Assembly: GCF_019599145.1 (NCBI RefSeq)
Contig: NZ_CP080647.1
Location: 310,001-374,000 of the forward strand
Length of the DNA: 64,000 bases
Direction: 5' to 3'
Source: Streptomyces akebiae
GTDB lineage: Bacteria > Actinomycetota > Actinomycetes > Streptomycetales > Streptomycetaceae
The notes under the pieces are model-generated. The model saw only the letters and a program-made list of their open reading frames with translations, did not search any database and was not told the origin of the DNA. The translations under genes and the position numbers were made by a program. This document shows positions 18,079-34,452 of the stretch, one piece after another (within the stretch, counting starts at the first letter, position 1; the number at the start of each line of letters is the position of its first letter).

Positions 18079-19311
18079 CTAGTGGGCCACCGCGGCCGCG
18101 CCGTGCTCGTCGACGAGCGCGCCGGTGGTGAAACGGTCGAGCGAGAAGGGGGCGTTGAGGGCGTGCGGGGTGTCGTGGGCGATGGTGTGGGCGTAGACCC
18201 AGCCGACGCCCGGGGTGGCCTTGAAACCGCCCGTTCCCCAGCCGCAGTTGAGATAGAGGTTGTCGACGGGGCTGAGCCCGATGATCGGCGATGCGTCGGG
18301 GCTGACGTCGACGATGCCGCCCCAGGTGCGCAGCACATGAGCGCGGGCGAAGACCGGGAAGAGCTCCAGGGCCGCGGCCATCTGCTCCTCGATGATGTGG
18401 AAGGCACCGCGCTGGGTGTACGAGTTGTACGCGTCGATGCCCGCGCCCATCACCAGCTCGCCCTTGTGCGCCTGGCTGACGTACACATGCACGGCGTTGG
18501 ACATCACGACCGTGGGGTGCACCGGCTCCAGGAGTTCGGAGACCAGGGCCTGCAACGGGTGGCTCTGGACCGGGAGTCGGATGCCGGCCATGGCGGCGAG
18601 GACCGAGGTGTGGCCCGCCGAGCAGAGGGCGACCTTGCCGGCCGCGATGCGGCCCCGGGTCGTGCGGACGCCGACGACGCGGTTGTCGACCACGTCCAGG
18701 CCGGTGACCTCGCAGTTCTGGATGATGTCGATGCCGGCCGCGTCGGCGGAGCGGGCCAGGCCCCAGGCCACGTGGTCGTGCTTGGCGATGCCGGCGCGCG
18801 GCTGGTAGGTGGCGCCCAGGACCGGGTAGCGCACGTCCTGGGAGATGTTGACGATCGGACAGACGTCCTTGACGCCGTCGGCGTCGAGCCACTCCGCGTC
18901 CACGCCGTTGAGGCGGTTGGCCTCGACGCGGCGCACGCTGTCGCGGACGTCCTGGAGGCTGTGCGCGAGGTTCAGCACACCGCGCTGGGAGAAGAGGATC
19001 GGGTAGTCGAGCTCCTCCTCCAGTCCCTCCCAGAGCTTGAGGGCGTGCTCGTAGATGCCGGCGCTCTCGTCCCACAGGTAGTTCGAGCGGATGATCGTGG
19101 TGTTGCGGGCCATGTTGCCGCCGCCGAGCCAGCCCTTCTCCAGCACCGCGACATTGGTGATGCCGTGGTTCCTGGCCAGATAGTGGGCGGTGGCCAGACC
19201 GTGTCCGCCGCCGCCGACGATGACCACGTCGTACGACTTCTTCGGCTCGGGGTCACGCCACAGCCAGTCGGGGTGCTCGGGGAGGTCGGCGCCGGGGGTA
19301 CGGGGGCTCAT
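18079..19311 (-). CDS. soxB: Sarcosine oxidase beta subunit
   Basis: 410-residue flavoprotein subunit that oxidises sarcosine. The FAD loop is [19 protein letters not shown] near residue 30. Downstream are the family stretches [18 protein letters not shown] and [18 protein letters not shown]. It leads soxD by 11 bp and follows folD by 58 bp. Full length and intact. Confidence 0.96.
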   Translation of the reverse strand: MSPRTPGADLPEHPDWLWRDPEPKKSYDVVIVGGGGHGLATAHYLARNHGITNVAVLEKGWLGGGNMARNTTIIRSNYLWDESAGIYEHALKLWEGLEEELDYPILFSQRGVLNLAHSLQDVRDSVRRVEANRLNGVDAEWLDADGVKDVCPIVNISQDVRYPVLGATYQPRAGIAKHDHVAWGLARSADAAGIDIIQNCEVTGLDVVDNRVVGVRTTRGRIAAGKVALCSAGHTSVLAAMAGIRLPVQSHPLQALVSELLEPVHPTVVMSNAVHVYVSQAHKGELVMGAGIDAYNSYTQRGAFHIIEEQMAAALELFPVFARAHVLRTWGGIVDVSPDASPIIGLSPVDNLYLNCGWGTGGFKATPGVGWVYAHTIAHDTPHALNAPFSLDRFTTGALVDEHGAAAVAH

Positions 19312-19369
19312 CGGACGTCTCCGTCTTCTGAAAGGTGCGGATGCTGCGGGTACTGGGGGACGTGCGCGT

Positions 19370-20230
19370 TCATACGGCGGTGGCGTTCCTCTCGGCGGCC
19401 TCGACGACGTTGGCCAGCAACATCGCGCGGGTCATGGGGCCCACCCCGCCGGGCATCGGCGCGATCCAGCCGGCGACCTGGGCGGCGTCCGGGTGGATGT
19501 CGCCGACCAGGCCCTGGTCGGTGCGGGTGATGCCGACGTCCAGGACGGCCGCGCCGGAGCGCAGCATGTCCTTGGTGATCAGCCCGGGTGAACCGGCCGC
19601 CGCGATGACGATGTCGGCCTCACGGGTGTGCCAGGCCAGGCCCTTGGTGCCGGTGTGGCACAGGGTGACGGTGGCGTTCTCGGAGCGGCGGGTGAGCAGC
19701 AGGCCGATGGGGCGGCCGACCGTGATGCCCCGGCCGACCACGCAGACGCGGGCGCCGGCGAGCGGTACGTCGTGCCGGCGCAGGAGTTCGACGATGCCGC
19801 GCGGGGTGCAGGGCAGCGGGGCGTCGACGCCGAGGGTGAGCCGGCCGAGGTTGACGGGGTGCAGTCCGTCGGCGTCCTTGGCCGGGTCCATGCGTTCCAG
19901 TACGGCGTTCGCGTCGAGGTGGCGGGGCAGCGGGAGCTGGACGATGTAGCCGGTGCAGGCAGGGTCGGCGTTGAGCTCGTCGATGACGTCCTCTACCTGC
20001 TGCTGGGAGGCGTCGGCGGGCAGGTCGCGGCGGATGGAGGCGATGCCGACCTGGGCGCAGTCGCGGTGCTTGCCGGCGACATAGGCGCGGCTGCCGGGGT
20101 CCTCGCCGACCAGGACGGTGCCGAGGCCCGGCGGACGGCCGCCGGTTGCGGTCGACTTGGCCACCCGCTCCGTGAGTTCGCGGCGGATGTCGGCGGCGGT
20201 CGCCTTGCCGTCGAGCAGCGTTGCGTTCAC
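19370..20230 (-). CDS. folD: Methylenetetrahydrofolate dehydrogenase/cyclohydrolase
   Basis: Bifunctional enzyme that oxidises 5,10-methylene-THF to 10-formyl-THF through methenyl-THF. 286 residues. The catalytic lysine lies in [12 protein letters not shown], the NADP loop is [13 protein letters not shown], and the C-terminal signature is [11 protein letters not shown] use GTG 20230 (VNATLLDG) with AAGGAA upstream. Placed between the dimethylglycine oxidase-like gene and soxB, it processes the methylene-THF those enzymes make. A housekeeping folD probably exists elsewhere. Confidence 0.95.
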   Translation of the reverse strand: MNATLLDGKATAADIRRELTERVAKSTATGGRPPGLGTVLVGEDPGSRAYVAGKHRDCAQVGIASIRRDLPADASQQQVEDVIDELNADPACTGYIVQLPLPRHLDANAVLERMDPAKDADGLHPVNLGRLTLGVDAPLPCTPRGIVELLRRHDVPLAGARVCVVGRGITVGRPIGLLLTRRSENATVTLCHTGTKGLAWHTREADIVIAAAGSPGLITKDMLRSGAAVLDVGITRTDQGLVGDIHPDAAQVAGWIAPMPGGVGPMTRAMLLANVVEAAERNATAV

Positions 20231-20267
20231 CGGCGGTGTTCCTTCCCTCTGCGGTCGTGGCCGGGGG

Positions 20268-22781
<2,514 letters not shown>

Positions 22782-22861
22782 TCAATGTGCCTTCCGCGCA
22801 GGTGGGTGTCAAGGGCCCCGGGACCTCGGAAAACAGGCCGGGGAAGAGGGGGAACACGGCG

Positions 22862-22908
22862 ATGCCCGGTGGGCGGCGCGCATCCCTCGCGCACCGCCCA
22901 CCGGGCAT
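22862..22908 (-). terminator. Strong terminator after the betaine ABC operon
   Basis: A 15-bp perfect stem (ATGCCCGGTGGGCGG and its complement) encloses a short loop 35 bp beyond the binding-protein stop codon. It separates the betaine uptake genes from the dimethylglycine operon. Confidence 0.8.
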
Positions 22909-22942
22909 GTCCCGACCGGATTCCCGCGTCCGGTCGCCGGCA

Positions 22943-23920
22943 CTACTTGAGCCAGGCGTCCACCTTGAGACGGTTGGCCTCGACCCACTTCTTCGCCGCG
23001 GCCTCGGGGGTCATCTTGTCCACGGCGATGTACTTCGCCACGATGTTCTGGTCGTCGTTGGTCCAGCTGAAGTTCTTCACCAGGTCATAGGCGGGGCTGC
23101 CCGAGTCGGCGAACTTCTTGCTGACGATCTTGTCCAGCGTGTAGACGGGGTAGTCGCAGGCGACCTTCTCGGCGTCGGCGTCGCAGCCCTCCTTGTAGTC
23201 GGGCAGCTTGACCTTCACCAGCGGCACCTCGGACATGAACCACTGGGGCTCGTAGAAGTAGCCGATCACCCATTCCTTGTTCTTCTCCGCCTTGCGGAAG
23301 GTCTGGATGAGGGCGGTCTCGCTGCCCGCGTACACGACCTTGTAGTCCAGGTTCAGGTTCTTCACCAGGGCCTCGTCGTTGGTGACGAACGACGGGTCGC
23401 CGTCGAGGAGCTGACCCTTTCCGCCGGACTCCGACGTCTTGAACTTCGCCGCGTACTTGTTGAGGTTCTCCCAGTTCGTGATGTCCGGGTGCTCCTTGGC
23501 GAGCCACGGCGGCACGTACCAGCCGATCAGGCCTTCGTTTCCGGTCGCGCCGGCGTCCACGGCGGTCTTCTGGTCGGTGATGTACTTCTTCTTCAGGTCG
23601 TCGTGGCCCCAGTTCTCGACGACCGCGTCCACCTCACCGGTCCCGAAGCCCTGCCAGGCGATCTCCTCCTTCAGGTCCTTCTTGGTGACCTTGCAGCCGA
23701 GGTCGTTCTCCGCGACGTAGGCGATGACCGCCGCGTTGGCCTCGTAGCCGACCCACGGGTTGACCGCGAGGTTGAACGTGCCGCACTTGGCGGAGCCGCC
23801 CGAGCCGCCCGCGTCCGAGGAACTGTCACCGACCTTCGCGCCGCCGCAGGCGGTGAGGGTGAGGCCGAGGACCGCCATACCGGCCGCGCCGGCTCTCCAT
23901 CGTCTTGCTTGCCTTGCCAT
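22943..23920 (-). CDS. Glycine betaine/choline ABC transporter substrate-binding lipoprotein
   Basis: 325-residue OpuAC/ProX-type binding protein. ATG 23920 has AAGGAG upstream; signal sequence MARQARRWRAGAAG leads to lipobox LTAC. The NPWVGYEANAAV start of the mature domain and the conserved Trp/Tyr-rich segments (FYEPQWF, GWYVPPWLAKEHPD) fit the aromatic cage that binds quaternary ammonium. It is the last gene of the betB-proV-permease-SBP unit. Confidence 0.9.
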   Translation of the reverse strand: MARQARRWRAGAAGMAVLGLTLTACGGAKVGDSSSDAGGSGGSAKCGTFNLAVNPWVGYEANAAVIAYVAENDLGCKVTKKDLKEEIAWQGFGTGEVDAVVENWGHDDLKKKYITDQKTAVDAGATGNEGLIGWYVPPWLAKEHPDITNWENLNKYAAKFKTSESGGKGQLLDGDPSFVTNDEALVKNLNLDYKVVYAGSETALIQTFRKAEKNKEWVIGYFYEPQWFMSEVPLVKVKLPDYKEGCDADAEKVACDYPVYTLDKIVSKKFADSGSPAYDLVKNFSWTNDDQNIVAKYIAVDKMTPEAAAKKWVEANRLKVDAWLK

Positions 23921-23933
23921 GGTCAGTTGCTCC

Positions 23934-28527
<4,594 letters not shown>

Positions 28528-28552
28528 GCGCCGAGCCTTCCGACTGAAATTC

Positions 28553-28588
28553 GTTGCGCATCGTGCACCCGATTGCTTGTGATGGAAC
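28553..28588 (+). promoter_or_regulatory. Tandem 17-bp operator, site 5 (betB-transporter operon)
   Basis: Plus strand: GTTGCGCATCGTGCACC, 2-bp gap, ATTGCTTGTGATGGAAC. It lies 26 bp before betB and about 110 bp from site 6 for the divergent purU. Confidence 0.7.
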
Positions 28589-28695
28589 ACCCTGTCGCCT
28601 GGCCAGACGGACGTCAAGATGTTCACCGATGACGATATGGCCATGTGACCACTTACCCGCCCGCCCTTGACCGCAAGCGGCACCGAGCCGACCAT

Positions 28696-28731
28696 GTTGC
28701 GTATCGCTCACCTTGTTGTGCAATACGCACC
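28696..28731 (+). promoter_or_regulatory. Tandem 17-bp operator, site 6 (purU)
   Basis: Plus strand: GTTGCGTATCGCTCACC and GTTGTGCAATACGCACC, period 19 bp. It ends 14 bp before the purU start, so a bound regulator would block initiation of transcription or translation. Confidence 0.7.
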
Positions 28732-28744
28732 GACGGAGGCCGCC

Positions 28745-29626
28745 GTGTCCATAAGGTTCCCCCGACCCCAGCCTGGCCGTGAGTTCGTCCTGACGCTTTC
28801 CTGCCCCGACAGTGCCGGGCTGGTCCACGCCGTGAGCGGCTATCTCGTCAGGAACTCAGGAAACATCCTGGAAAGCCAGCAGTTCGACGACCGACTTCAG
28901 GGCCGTTTCTTCATGCGGGTCCACTTCGACGTCTCCGACCCGAACGTCGACCTGGACGGCCTGCGGTACCGCTTCGGCCCCGTCGCCCAGGCGTACGGCA
29001 TCTCGTGGTCCCTCAGCGACGCCTCCACGCCGACCCGGACCCTGATCATGGTGTCCAAGTTCGGGCACTGCCTCAACGACCTGCTCTTCCGCCGGCGCGC
29101 GGGCGCCCTCAACATCGAGATCCCGGCGATCGTCTCCAACCACCGGGAATTCGAGAAGCTCGCGGAGTCGTACAACATCCCCTTCCACCACGTGCCGGTG
29201 ACCCGGGACACCAAGCCCGAGGCCGAGGCACGGCTGCTGGAACTCGTCCGTGAGCTGGACATCGACCTGGTCGTCCTGGCCCGCTACATGCAGATCCTCT
29301 CCGACGACCTCTGCAAGGAACTGGACGGCCGCGCCATCAACATCCACCACTCCTTCCTCCCCAGCTTCAAGGGCGCACGCCCCTACGACCAGGCCTACGA
29401 CCGCGGGGTGAAGCTCGTCGGCGCGACGGCGCACTACGTGACGCCGGACCTGGACGAGGGCCAGATCATCGAGCAGGACGTGGTGCGGGTGGACCACTCG
29501 CTGGACCCCGGCCAGCTGGTCACGGTCGGCCGGGACGTGGAGGCCCAGGTGCTCGCGCACGCCGTGAAGTGGCACAGCGAGAGCCGGGTGATGGTCGCGG
29601 GCAACCGCACGGTCGTCTTCCGCTGA
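28745..29626 (+). CDS. purU: Formyltetrahydrofolate deformylase
   Basis: Hydrolyses 10-formyl-THF to formate and THF, freeing THF when methyl groups flood the pool. 293 residues: N-terminal ACT domain (about 10-85, LSCPDSAGLVHAVSGYL) and C-terminal formyl-transfer fold with the catalytic set in NIHHSFLPSFKGARPY and the aspartate in TPDLDEGQIIEQD. I choose GTG 28745 because GGAGG lies just before it; the frame is open to 28667, but operator site 6 occupies that part. Divergent from betB. Confidence 0.94.
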   Translation: MSIRFPRPQPGREFVLTLSCPDSAGLVHAVSGYLVRNSGNILESQQFDDRLQGRFFMRVHFDVSDPNVDLDGLRYRFGPVAQAYGISWSLSDASTPTRTLIMVSKFGHCLNDLLFRRRAGALNIEIPAIVSNHREFEKLAESYNIPFHHVPVTRDTKPEAEARLLELVRELDIDLVVLARYMQILSDDLCKELDGRAINIHHSFLPSFKGARPYDQAYDRGVKLVGATAHYVTPDLDEGQIIEQDVVRVDHSLDPGQLVTVGRDVEAQVLAHAVKWHSESRVMVAGNRTVVFR

Positions 29627-29663
29627 GCGCAACGGCCTCCGTATACGAACGACCGGTACGACA

Positions 29664-29700
29664 CGAACGCCGGACGGGCTCGGAGCCCGTCCGGCGTTCG
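29664..29700. terminator. Bidirectional terminator between purU and the MetF-like gene
   Basis: A 17-bp perfect stem (CGAACGCCGGACGGGCT and complement) with a 3-base loop sits between two convergent genes and can serve both strands. Confidence 0.88.
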
Positions 29701-29725
29701 GCGTTTCCGTGTCCGGGGCGGGCGC

Positions 29726-30562
29726 TCAGCCCTCCAGCCGGTCCAGCAGGGCCCGCCGCCACCTCTCCGTCTCCGCGATCTGGTTGAAGGTGAACAGGTG
29801 CAGTCCCGCCACCCCGGACGCGGGGTCGGTGAGGACGTTCTCCGTGCGCCTGAGCAGCTTCTCGGGCGAGTAGCCGCCGGGCGCGGCGAAGCGCACGAAC
29901 CACGACGCGTGCCGGGTCAGGAAGCGGGTGGACTCCCCCACGCCGATCTTCGTCGCCATCGCCAGCAGCTTCGCCCGCTGCACGGGCCCCGCGACGCCCA
30001 CATGGACCGGCAGGGTCACCTCCCGGCGCCGCACCCGGACGAGCCAGTCCCCCAGCACCCGCGGGTCGAAGCAGAGGTTGCTCACGATGTACGTGGCGTG
30101 CTCGCGCTTGTCCCACATCGCCTGGACCGTGATGTCGTCGTGGATGAGCGGATGGCTCTCGGGATAACCGGTGACACCGACGTGGTCGAACGGCCGGCCC
30201 AGCTCGCCCAGCCGCCGCAGCACGGGCAGCGCCCCGTCGTAGGAACCGGCCGGTGGATCGGCGTCCCCCGCCGGGACGAACACGTCGTCCACGCCCGCCT
30301 CGCGCAGCCGCCCCGCGATCTCCTTCAGGTGCAGATCGTCCCGCAGGAGCCGGGCGGGGACGTGCGGGACCACACGGTAGCCGTGCGCGGCGAGCCGGAC
30401 GGCGAGGTCGAGGGTCGGTTCCAGTCCCTTGACCGGCGACGCCGTCACGGTGACGACGACGTCGCGCGGGACATGGGCCAGGACCTTCTCCTCGGTGGTC
30501 CTCGCCGGCAGCACCTCGTAGCGGACCGTCCTCAGCAGCACACGGAGCCCCGCGGCGCCCAA
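29726..30562 (-). CDS. Methylenetetrahydrofolate reductase-like protein
   Basis: 278-residue protein of the methylenetetrahydrofolate reductase superfamily. Recognisable parts are the first strand VLLRTVRYEVLPART, VPHVPARLLRD, DVFVPAGDADPP and the C-terminal LHLFTFNQIAETERWR. It is divergent from classical MetF and may be the atypical actinobacterial type or a one-carbon enzyme of other function. The TTG start at 30562 follows the choline dehydrogenase stop by 3 bp with GGAG in front, so the two are coupled. It would turn surplus methylene-THF to methyl-THF. Confidence 0.75.
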   Translation of the reverse strand: MGAAGLRVLLRTVRYEVLPARTTEEKVLAHVPRDVVVTVTASPVKGLEPTLDLAVRLAAHGYRVVPHVPARLLRDDLHLKEIAGRLREAGVDDVFVPAGDADPPAGSYDGALPVLRRLGELGRPFDHVGVTGYPESHPLIHDDITVQAMWDKREHATYIVSNLCFDPRVLGDWLVRVRRREVTLPVHVGVAGPVQRAKLLAMATKIGVGESTRFLTRHASWFVRFAAPGGYSPEKLLRRTENVLTDPASGVAGLHLFTFNQIAETERWRRALLDRLEG

Positions 30563-30565
30563 CGT

Positions 30566-32236
30566 CTACTCCGCCTGCTTCTGGACGTCACGGTGGCGGT
30601 AGTACGCGGCCTTCGACGGCGCCAGCGGCTCCTTGCCGAGGATCAGGTCGGCGGCCTTCTCCGCGATCATCATGACCGGCGCGTAGATGTTGCCGTTGGT
30701 GACGTAGGGCATGACGGAGGCGTCCACCACCCGCAGACCGTCCACGCCGTGCACACGCATGCTGGTGGGGTCCACGACCGCCATCTCGTCGGTGCCCATC
30801 TTGCAGGTGCAGGACGGGTGCAGAGCGGTCTCGCCGTCCTTGGCGACCCAGGCGAGGATCTCCTCGTCCGACTCGACGGACGGTCCGGGCGAGATCTCCC
30901 CGTCGTTGTAGGGAGCGAGCGCGGGCTGGTTGAGGAGCTTGCGCGCCACCCTGATCGCCTCGACCCACTCGCGGCGGTCCTGTTCGGTGGAGAGGTAGTT
31001 GAAGCGCAGGGCGGGGTGCTGCCGCGGGTCCTTGCTCTTGATCTTCACCGAACCGATGGCGTCCGAGTACATGGGCCCGACGTGCACCTGGTAGCCGTGG
31101 CCGCCGGCCGGCACGGAGCCGTCGTAGCGGACCGCGATCGGCAGGAAGTGGAACATCAGGTTGGGGTAGTCGACGTCGTCGTTGCTGCGGGCGAACCCAC
31201 CGGCCTCGAAGTGGTTGGTGGCGGCCGGGCCCTTGCGGAAGAGCCACTGGAGCCCGATGAAGGGCGCGCGCCACTTCGCCAGGTACGGCTGCATGGAGAC
31301 GGGCTGCTTGCAGCCGTACTGGATGTAGACCTCCAGGTGGTCCTGCATGTTCTCGCCGACGCCCGGGAGGTCGTGCACGACGTCGATGCCCAGCGCCCGG
31401 AGTTCCTCGGCGTTGCCCACGCCGGAGAGCTGGAGCAGCTGCGGGGAGTTGATCGCGCCGCCGCAGAGGATGACCTCCTTGGCGCGGACCTGCTTCGGGG
31501 CGCCCTTGCCGCGCTGATACTCGACGCCGACGGCCTTCTTGCCCTCGAAGAGGACACGGGTGACGAGGGCCCGGGTGGTGACCGTGAGGTTGGGACGTCT
31601 GCGGACGGGCTTCAGATACGCCTTCGAGGCCGAGAGCCGGCGTCCGCGGTGGACATTCCGGTCGAACTTCGCGAAACCTTCCTGCCGGAAGCCGTTGACG
31701 TCGTCGGTGGGGGCGTAGCCCGCCTCCTCGGTGGCCTTGAGGAAGGCTCCGAAGAGCGGGTTGGTCGCCGGGCCGCGCTCCAGGACGAGGGGACCGTCAT
31801 GGCCGCGGAACTCGTCGTCCGGATCGGCCGCGAGACAGTTCTCCATGCGCCGGAAGTACGGCAGACAGTGCGCGTAGTCCCAGGTCCCCATACCGGGGTC
31901 GGCCGCCCAGCGCTCGTAGTCCATGGGGTTGCCGCGCTGGAAGATCATGCCGTTGATGCTGCTGGACCCGCCCAGCACCTTGCCGCGCGCGTGGTAGACA
32001 CGTCGGCCACCCATGTGGGGCTCGGGCTCGGACTCGTACTTCCAGTCGTAGAAGCGACTGCCGATCGGGTAGGTCAGCGCCGCGGGCATGTGGATGAAGA
32101 CGTCCCACGGGAAGTCCGACCGGCCCGCTTCCAGGACCAGCACTCGGTTCGCCGGGTCGGCGGACAGCCTGTTTGCCAGTGCACTGCCCGCGGAACCACC
32201 ACCGACGATGACGAAGTCGTACTGCACAGGGGCCAT
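30566..32236 (-). CDS. betA: GMC-family choline dehydrogenase
   Basis: FAD enzyme of 556 residues that oxidises choline to betaine aldehyde. N-terminal [21 protein letters not shown] signatures [13 protein letters not shown] and [18 protein letters not shown], and active-site histidine regions PSCTCKMG and [21 protein letters not shown] 32236 gives the normal N-terminus. Operator site 7 lies 50 bp upstream. It starts an operon with the MetF-like gene and is divergent from iclR2. Confidence 0.9.
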   Translation of the reverse strand: MAPVQYDFVIVGGGSAGSALANRLSADPANRVLVLEAGRSDFPWDVFIHMPAALTYPIGSRFYDWKYESEPEPHMGGRRVYHARGKVLGGSSSINGMIFQRGNPMDYERWAADPGMGTWDYAHCLPYFRRMENCLAADPDDEFRGHDGPLVLERGPATNPLFGAFLKATEEAGYAPTDDVNGFRQEGFAKFDRNVHRGRRLSASKAYLKPVRRRPNLTVTTRALVTRVLFEGKKAVGVEYQRGKGAPKQVRAKEVILCGGAINSPQLLQLSGVGNAEELRALGIDVVHDLPGVGENMQDHLEVYIQYGCKQPVSMQPYLAKWRAPFIGLQWLFRKGPAATNHFEAGGFARSNDDVDYPNLMFHFLPIAVRYDGSVPAGGHGYQVHVGPMYSDAIGSVKIKSKDPRQHPALRFNYLSTEQDRREWVEAIRVARKLLNQPALAPYNDGEISPGPSVESDEEILAWVAKDGETALHPSCTCKMGTDEMAVVDPTSMRVHGVDGLRVVDASVMPYVTNGNIYAPVMMIAEKAADLILGKEPLAPSKAAYYRHRDVQKQAE

Positions 32237-32285
32237 GGGTGCCTCGTCTCGCTCGCGCCGTAGATATGCGAGGCATGCTAGACCG

Positions 32286-32321
32286 GTCGCGCTATGCGCA
32301 CCAGGTTGCGAACGACGCAAC
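32286..32321 (-). promoter_or_regulatory. Tandem 17-bp operator, site 7 (betA)
   Basis: Minus strand: GTTGCGTCGTTCGCAAC, a perfect palindrome with 6-bp arms, then GGTGCGCATAGCGCGAC. It is the best conserved copy of the family. Confidence 0.78.
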
Positions 32322-32359
32322 TTGAGGAACTTCGTTTCGGGGCGGTTACTTGCAAGTGT

Positions 32360-32395
32360 GTTGTTTACTGCGCGTATAGTTGCACTGTGAGCAAC
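32360..32395. promoter_or_regulatory. Tandem 17-bp operator over the iclR2 start, site 8
   Basis: Minus strand: GTTGCTCACAGTGCAAC (perfect 5-bp arms), then TACGCGCAGTAAACAAC. The first unit covers the GTG start codon of iclR2, as site 3 does for iclR1, pointing to autorepression. Confidence 0.72.
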
Positions 32396-33190
32396 TACAG
32401 CCTTGACACGGAAACGTCGAATTCACACGGGGGCTCGGGCGGTGTCCAGTCGGTGGACCGCGCCATCAGCGTCCTGGAGATCCTCGCTCAGCGTGGCGAA
32501 GCCGGCGTCAGCGAGGTGGCGGCGGAGATCGAGGTGCACAAGTCCACGGCCTTCCGTCTCCTCGGCGCCCTGGAGGCGCGCGGTCTGGTGGAGCAGGCCG
32601 GCGAGCGCGGCAAGTACCGGCTCGGCTTCGGCATCGTGCGCCTGGCCGGCGCGGTCACGGGGCGTATCGACATCACGCAGCAGGGCCGTCCCGTCTGCGA
32701 GCGGCTGGCCGAGGAGATCGGCGAGACCGTCAACATCGCCGTGATGCAGGAGCATTACGCGATCAACCTGTACCAGGTGCGCGGCCCGGGGGCCGTCACC
32801 GCGCACAACTGGGTGGGCCAGCTGACCCCCCTGCACGCCACGTCGAGCGGCAAGATCCTGCTGGCCCACCTGCCGGCGAAGGAACGCGCCGAACTGCTGT
32901 CCACCGTGGGCATGAAGAAGGTCACCCCGCACACCATCACCGCGAAGACGAAGCTGGAGAAGAACCTCGTCGCCGCACGGGAGCGGGGCTACGCCTTCAC
33001 CCTGGAGGAGTTGGAGATCGGCCTGCACGCCATGGCCGCACCCGTTCGCAACCGGGACGGCGACGTCATCGCCGCCCTCAGCGCCTCCGGGCCCTCCTAC
33101 CGGTTCACCGAGGAGCGCCTGCACGAGATGTCCCCGGTGCTGCTCAAGGGCGCGGCCGAGATCAGCCACCGGATGGGCTTCCTGGGCTGA
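32387..33190 (+). CDS. IclR-family transcriptional regulator, copy 2
   Basis: 267 residues, collinear with the copy at 12782 apart from the variable first 20 residues. Helix-turn-helix region [20 protein letters not shown] is nearly the same, so both should read the same operators. The effector half keeps [14 protein letters not shown] and differs mostly in surface positions ([17 protein letters not shown]). GTG 32387 lies inside operator site 8. Its stop is one base from that of gbcA2, tail to tail, with no terminator between them. Confidence 0.93.
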   Translation: MSNYSLDTETSNSHGGSGGVQSVDRAISVLEILAQRGEAGVSEVAAEIEVHKSTAFRLLGALEARGLVEQAGERGKYRLGFGIVRLAGAVTGRIDITQQGRPVCERLAEEIGETVNIAVMQEHYAINLYQVRGPGAVTAHNWVGQLTPLHATSSGKILLAHLPAKERAELLSTVGMKKVTPHTITAKTKLEKNLVAARERGYAFTLEELEIGLHAMAAPVRNRDGDVIAALSASGPSYRFTEERLHEMSPVLLKGAAEISHRMGFLG

Positions 33191-33191
33191 T

Positions 33192-34322
33192 TCACCCCTG
33201 AGGGGTGCCGAGGCGCTCGTTCACCCAGTCGTGGAACGCGCCGATGTGGTGCTCACTGGGCACCAGCACACCGCCCTTGGCGTACAGCCGGGAGCTCATG
33301 CCGGGCTGGGTCCGCTCACAGGCCTCGAAGTCCTGGAGGTTGACCCGGTCGAAGAGTTCCACGGACCGGCTGACGTCCTTGCCGCTCTCGACGACGTGCG
33401 GCAGATACAGCCAGTCGCACTCGACGATCGTGCGGTCCACGGACACCGGGTACATCCGGTGGAAGATCACGTGGTCGGGTACGAGGTTGATGAAGACCTG
33501 CGGCCGGACGGTGATCGCGTAGTAGCGGCGGTCCTGGTCCTCGGCGACACCGGGAATACGGTCCAGACCCTCGGAACCGTCCACGGTGAACCCCCGCACC
33601 TCCTCACCGAACTCCGCGCCATGGCCCACGTAGTACTGGGCGGCGTACCCGTCCGCGAACTCCGGCAGCACCTCGGTCAGTTCGGGATGGATCGTGGCAC
33701 AGTGGTAGCACTCCATGAAGTTCTCGATGATGAGCTTCCAGTTCGCCTGCACGTCGTACGTGATCCGGCGGCCCACCGAGAGGTTGCCGATGTCGTAGCG
33801 CTCGATCGACTCGACGTCGCCCAGGCGGGCGATGACCTCACCGATGACGTCCTCCTCGAAGGACGGCGGGTTCTCCGCGAGACAGACCCAGACATACCCG
33901 AGCCATTCCCGTACGGCGACGCTCACCAGGCCGTACTCGGTACGGCCCACATCGGGCATCTTGGTGAGGTTGGGCGCGGCGACGAGCTTGCCGTCCAGGC
34001 CGTACGTCCAGGCGTGGTAGGGGCACTGGAAGGCCCGCTTGACCTCGCCGGACTCCTCGGTGCAGAGCTTGGCCCCGCGGTGTCGGCAGACGTTGAAGTA
34101 CGCGCGGATCGAGTTGTCCCGGGCCCGGGTGACGAGGATGCTCTCGCGGCCCACGTCGACGGTGCGGAAGGCACCGGGCTTCGCCAGCTCGGAGGCGCGC
34201 GCGACACAGAACCACATGGTCTCGAATATGTGCTCCTGCTCCTGGGCGAAGACCACCGGATCGGTGTAGGAGGAGCCGGGAAGAGTGGCGATCAGGCTGT
34301 CGGGCAGGCTGGTCGAGGTCAC
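33192..34322 (-). CDS. Rieske oxygenase alpha subunit, glycine betaine monooxygenase-like, copy 2
   Basis: 376-residue paralogue of the oxygenase at 9559. Rieske ligands CRHRGAKLC and CPYH, and iron site ENFMECYHCATIHPE are present. The start is GTG 34322 (VTSTSLPDS) with GAGGAG before it. The two proteins differ mainly in the N-terminal 50 residues, in a loop after the Rieske domain and at the C-terminus, so substrate preference may differ a little. Operator site 9 stands 67 bp upstream. Downstream on the same strand there is no other gene. Confidence 0.82.
   Translation of the reverse strand: MTSTSLPDSLIATLPGSSYTDPVVFAQEQEHIFETMWFCVARASELAKPGAFRTVDVGRESILVTRARDNSIRAYFNVCRHRGAKLCTEESGEVKRAFQCPYHAWTYGLDGKLVAAPNLTKMPDVGRTEYGLVSVAVREWLGYVWVCLAENPPSFEEDVIGEVIARLGDVESIERYDIGNLSVGRRITYDVQANWKLIIENFMECYHCATIHPELTEVLPEFADGYAAQYYVGHGAEFGEEVRGFTVDGSEGLDRIPGVAEDQDRRYYAITVRPQVFINLVPDHVIFHRMYPVSVDRTIVECDWLYLPHVVESGKDVSRSVELFDRVNLQDFEACERTQPGMSSRLYAKGGVLVPSEHHIGAFHDWVNERLGTPQG
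33447..33812. repeat. Gene-conversion tract, copy 2
   Basis: Partner of 9817-10182, identical over 366 bases at a constant offset of 23,630. It covers most of the catalytic domain. Bases just outside both ends differ. Confidence 0.9.
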
Positions 34323-34388
34323 GGGGCACTCCTCGGGGAACGTCGCGGAGGGATCATGCGGGCGCCGGGAGGAACGACTCCGGTCGGC

Positions 34389-34424
34389 GTTGTGTATGGA
34401 GCAACGCTGCGCGCTGTGGGCAAC
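34389..34424 (-). promoter_or_regulatory. Tandem 17-bp operator, site 9 (gbcA2)
   Basis: Minus strand: first unit begins GTTGCCCACAGCGCG; the second is GTTGCTCCATACACAAC, with arms matching at four of five positions. It is 67 bp before the oxygenase start. Confidence 0.7.
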
Positions 34425-34452
34425 CGCAGCATGGGGTGACGCCAGGGTGGTG

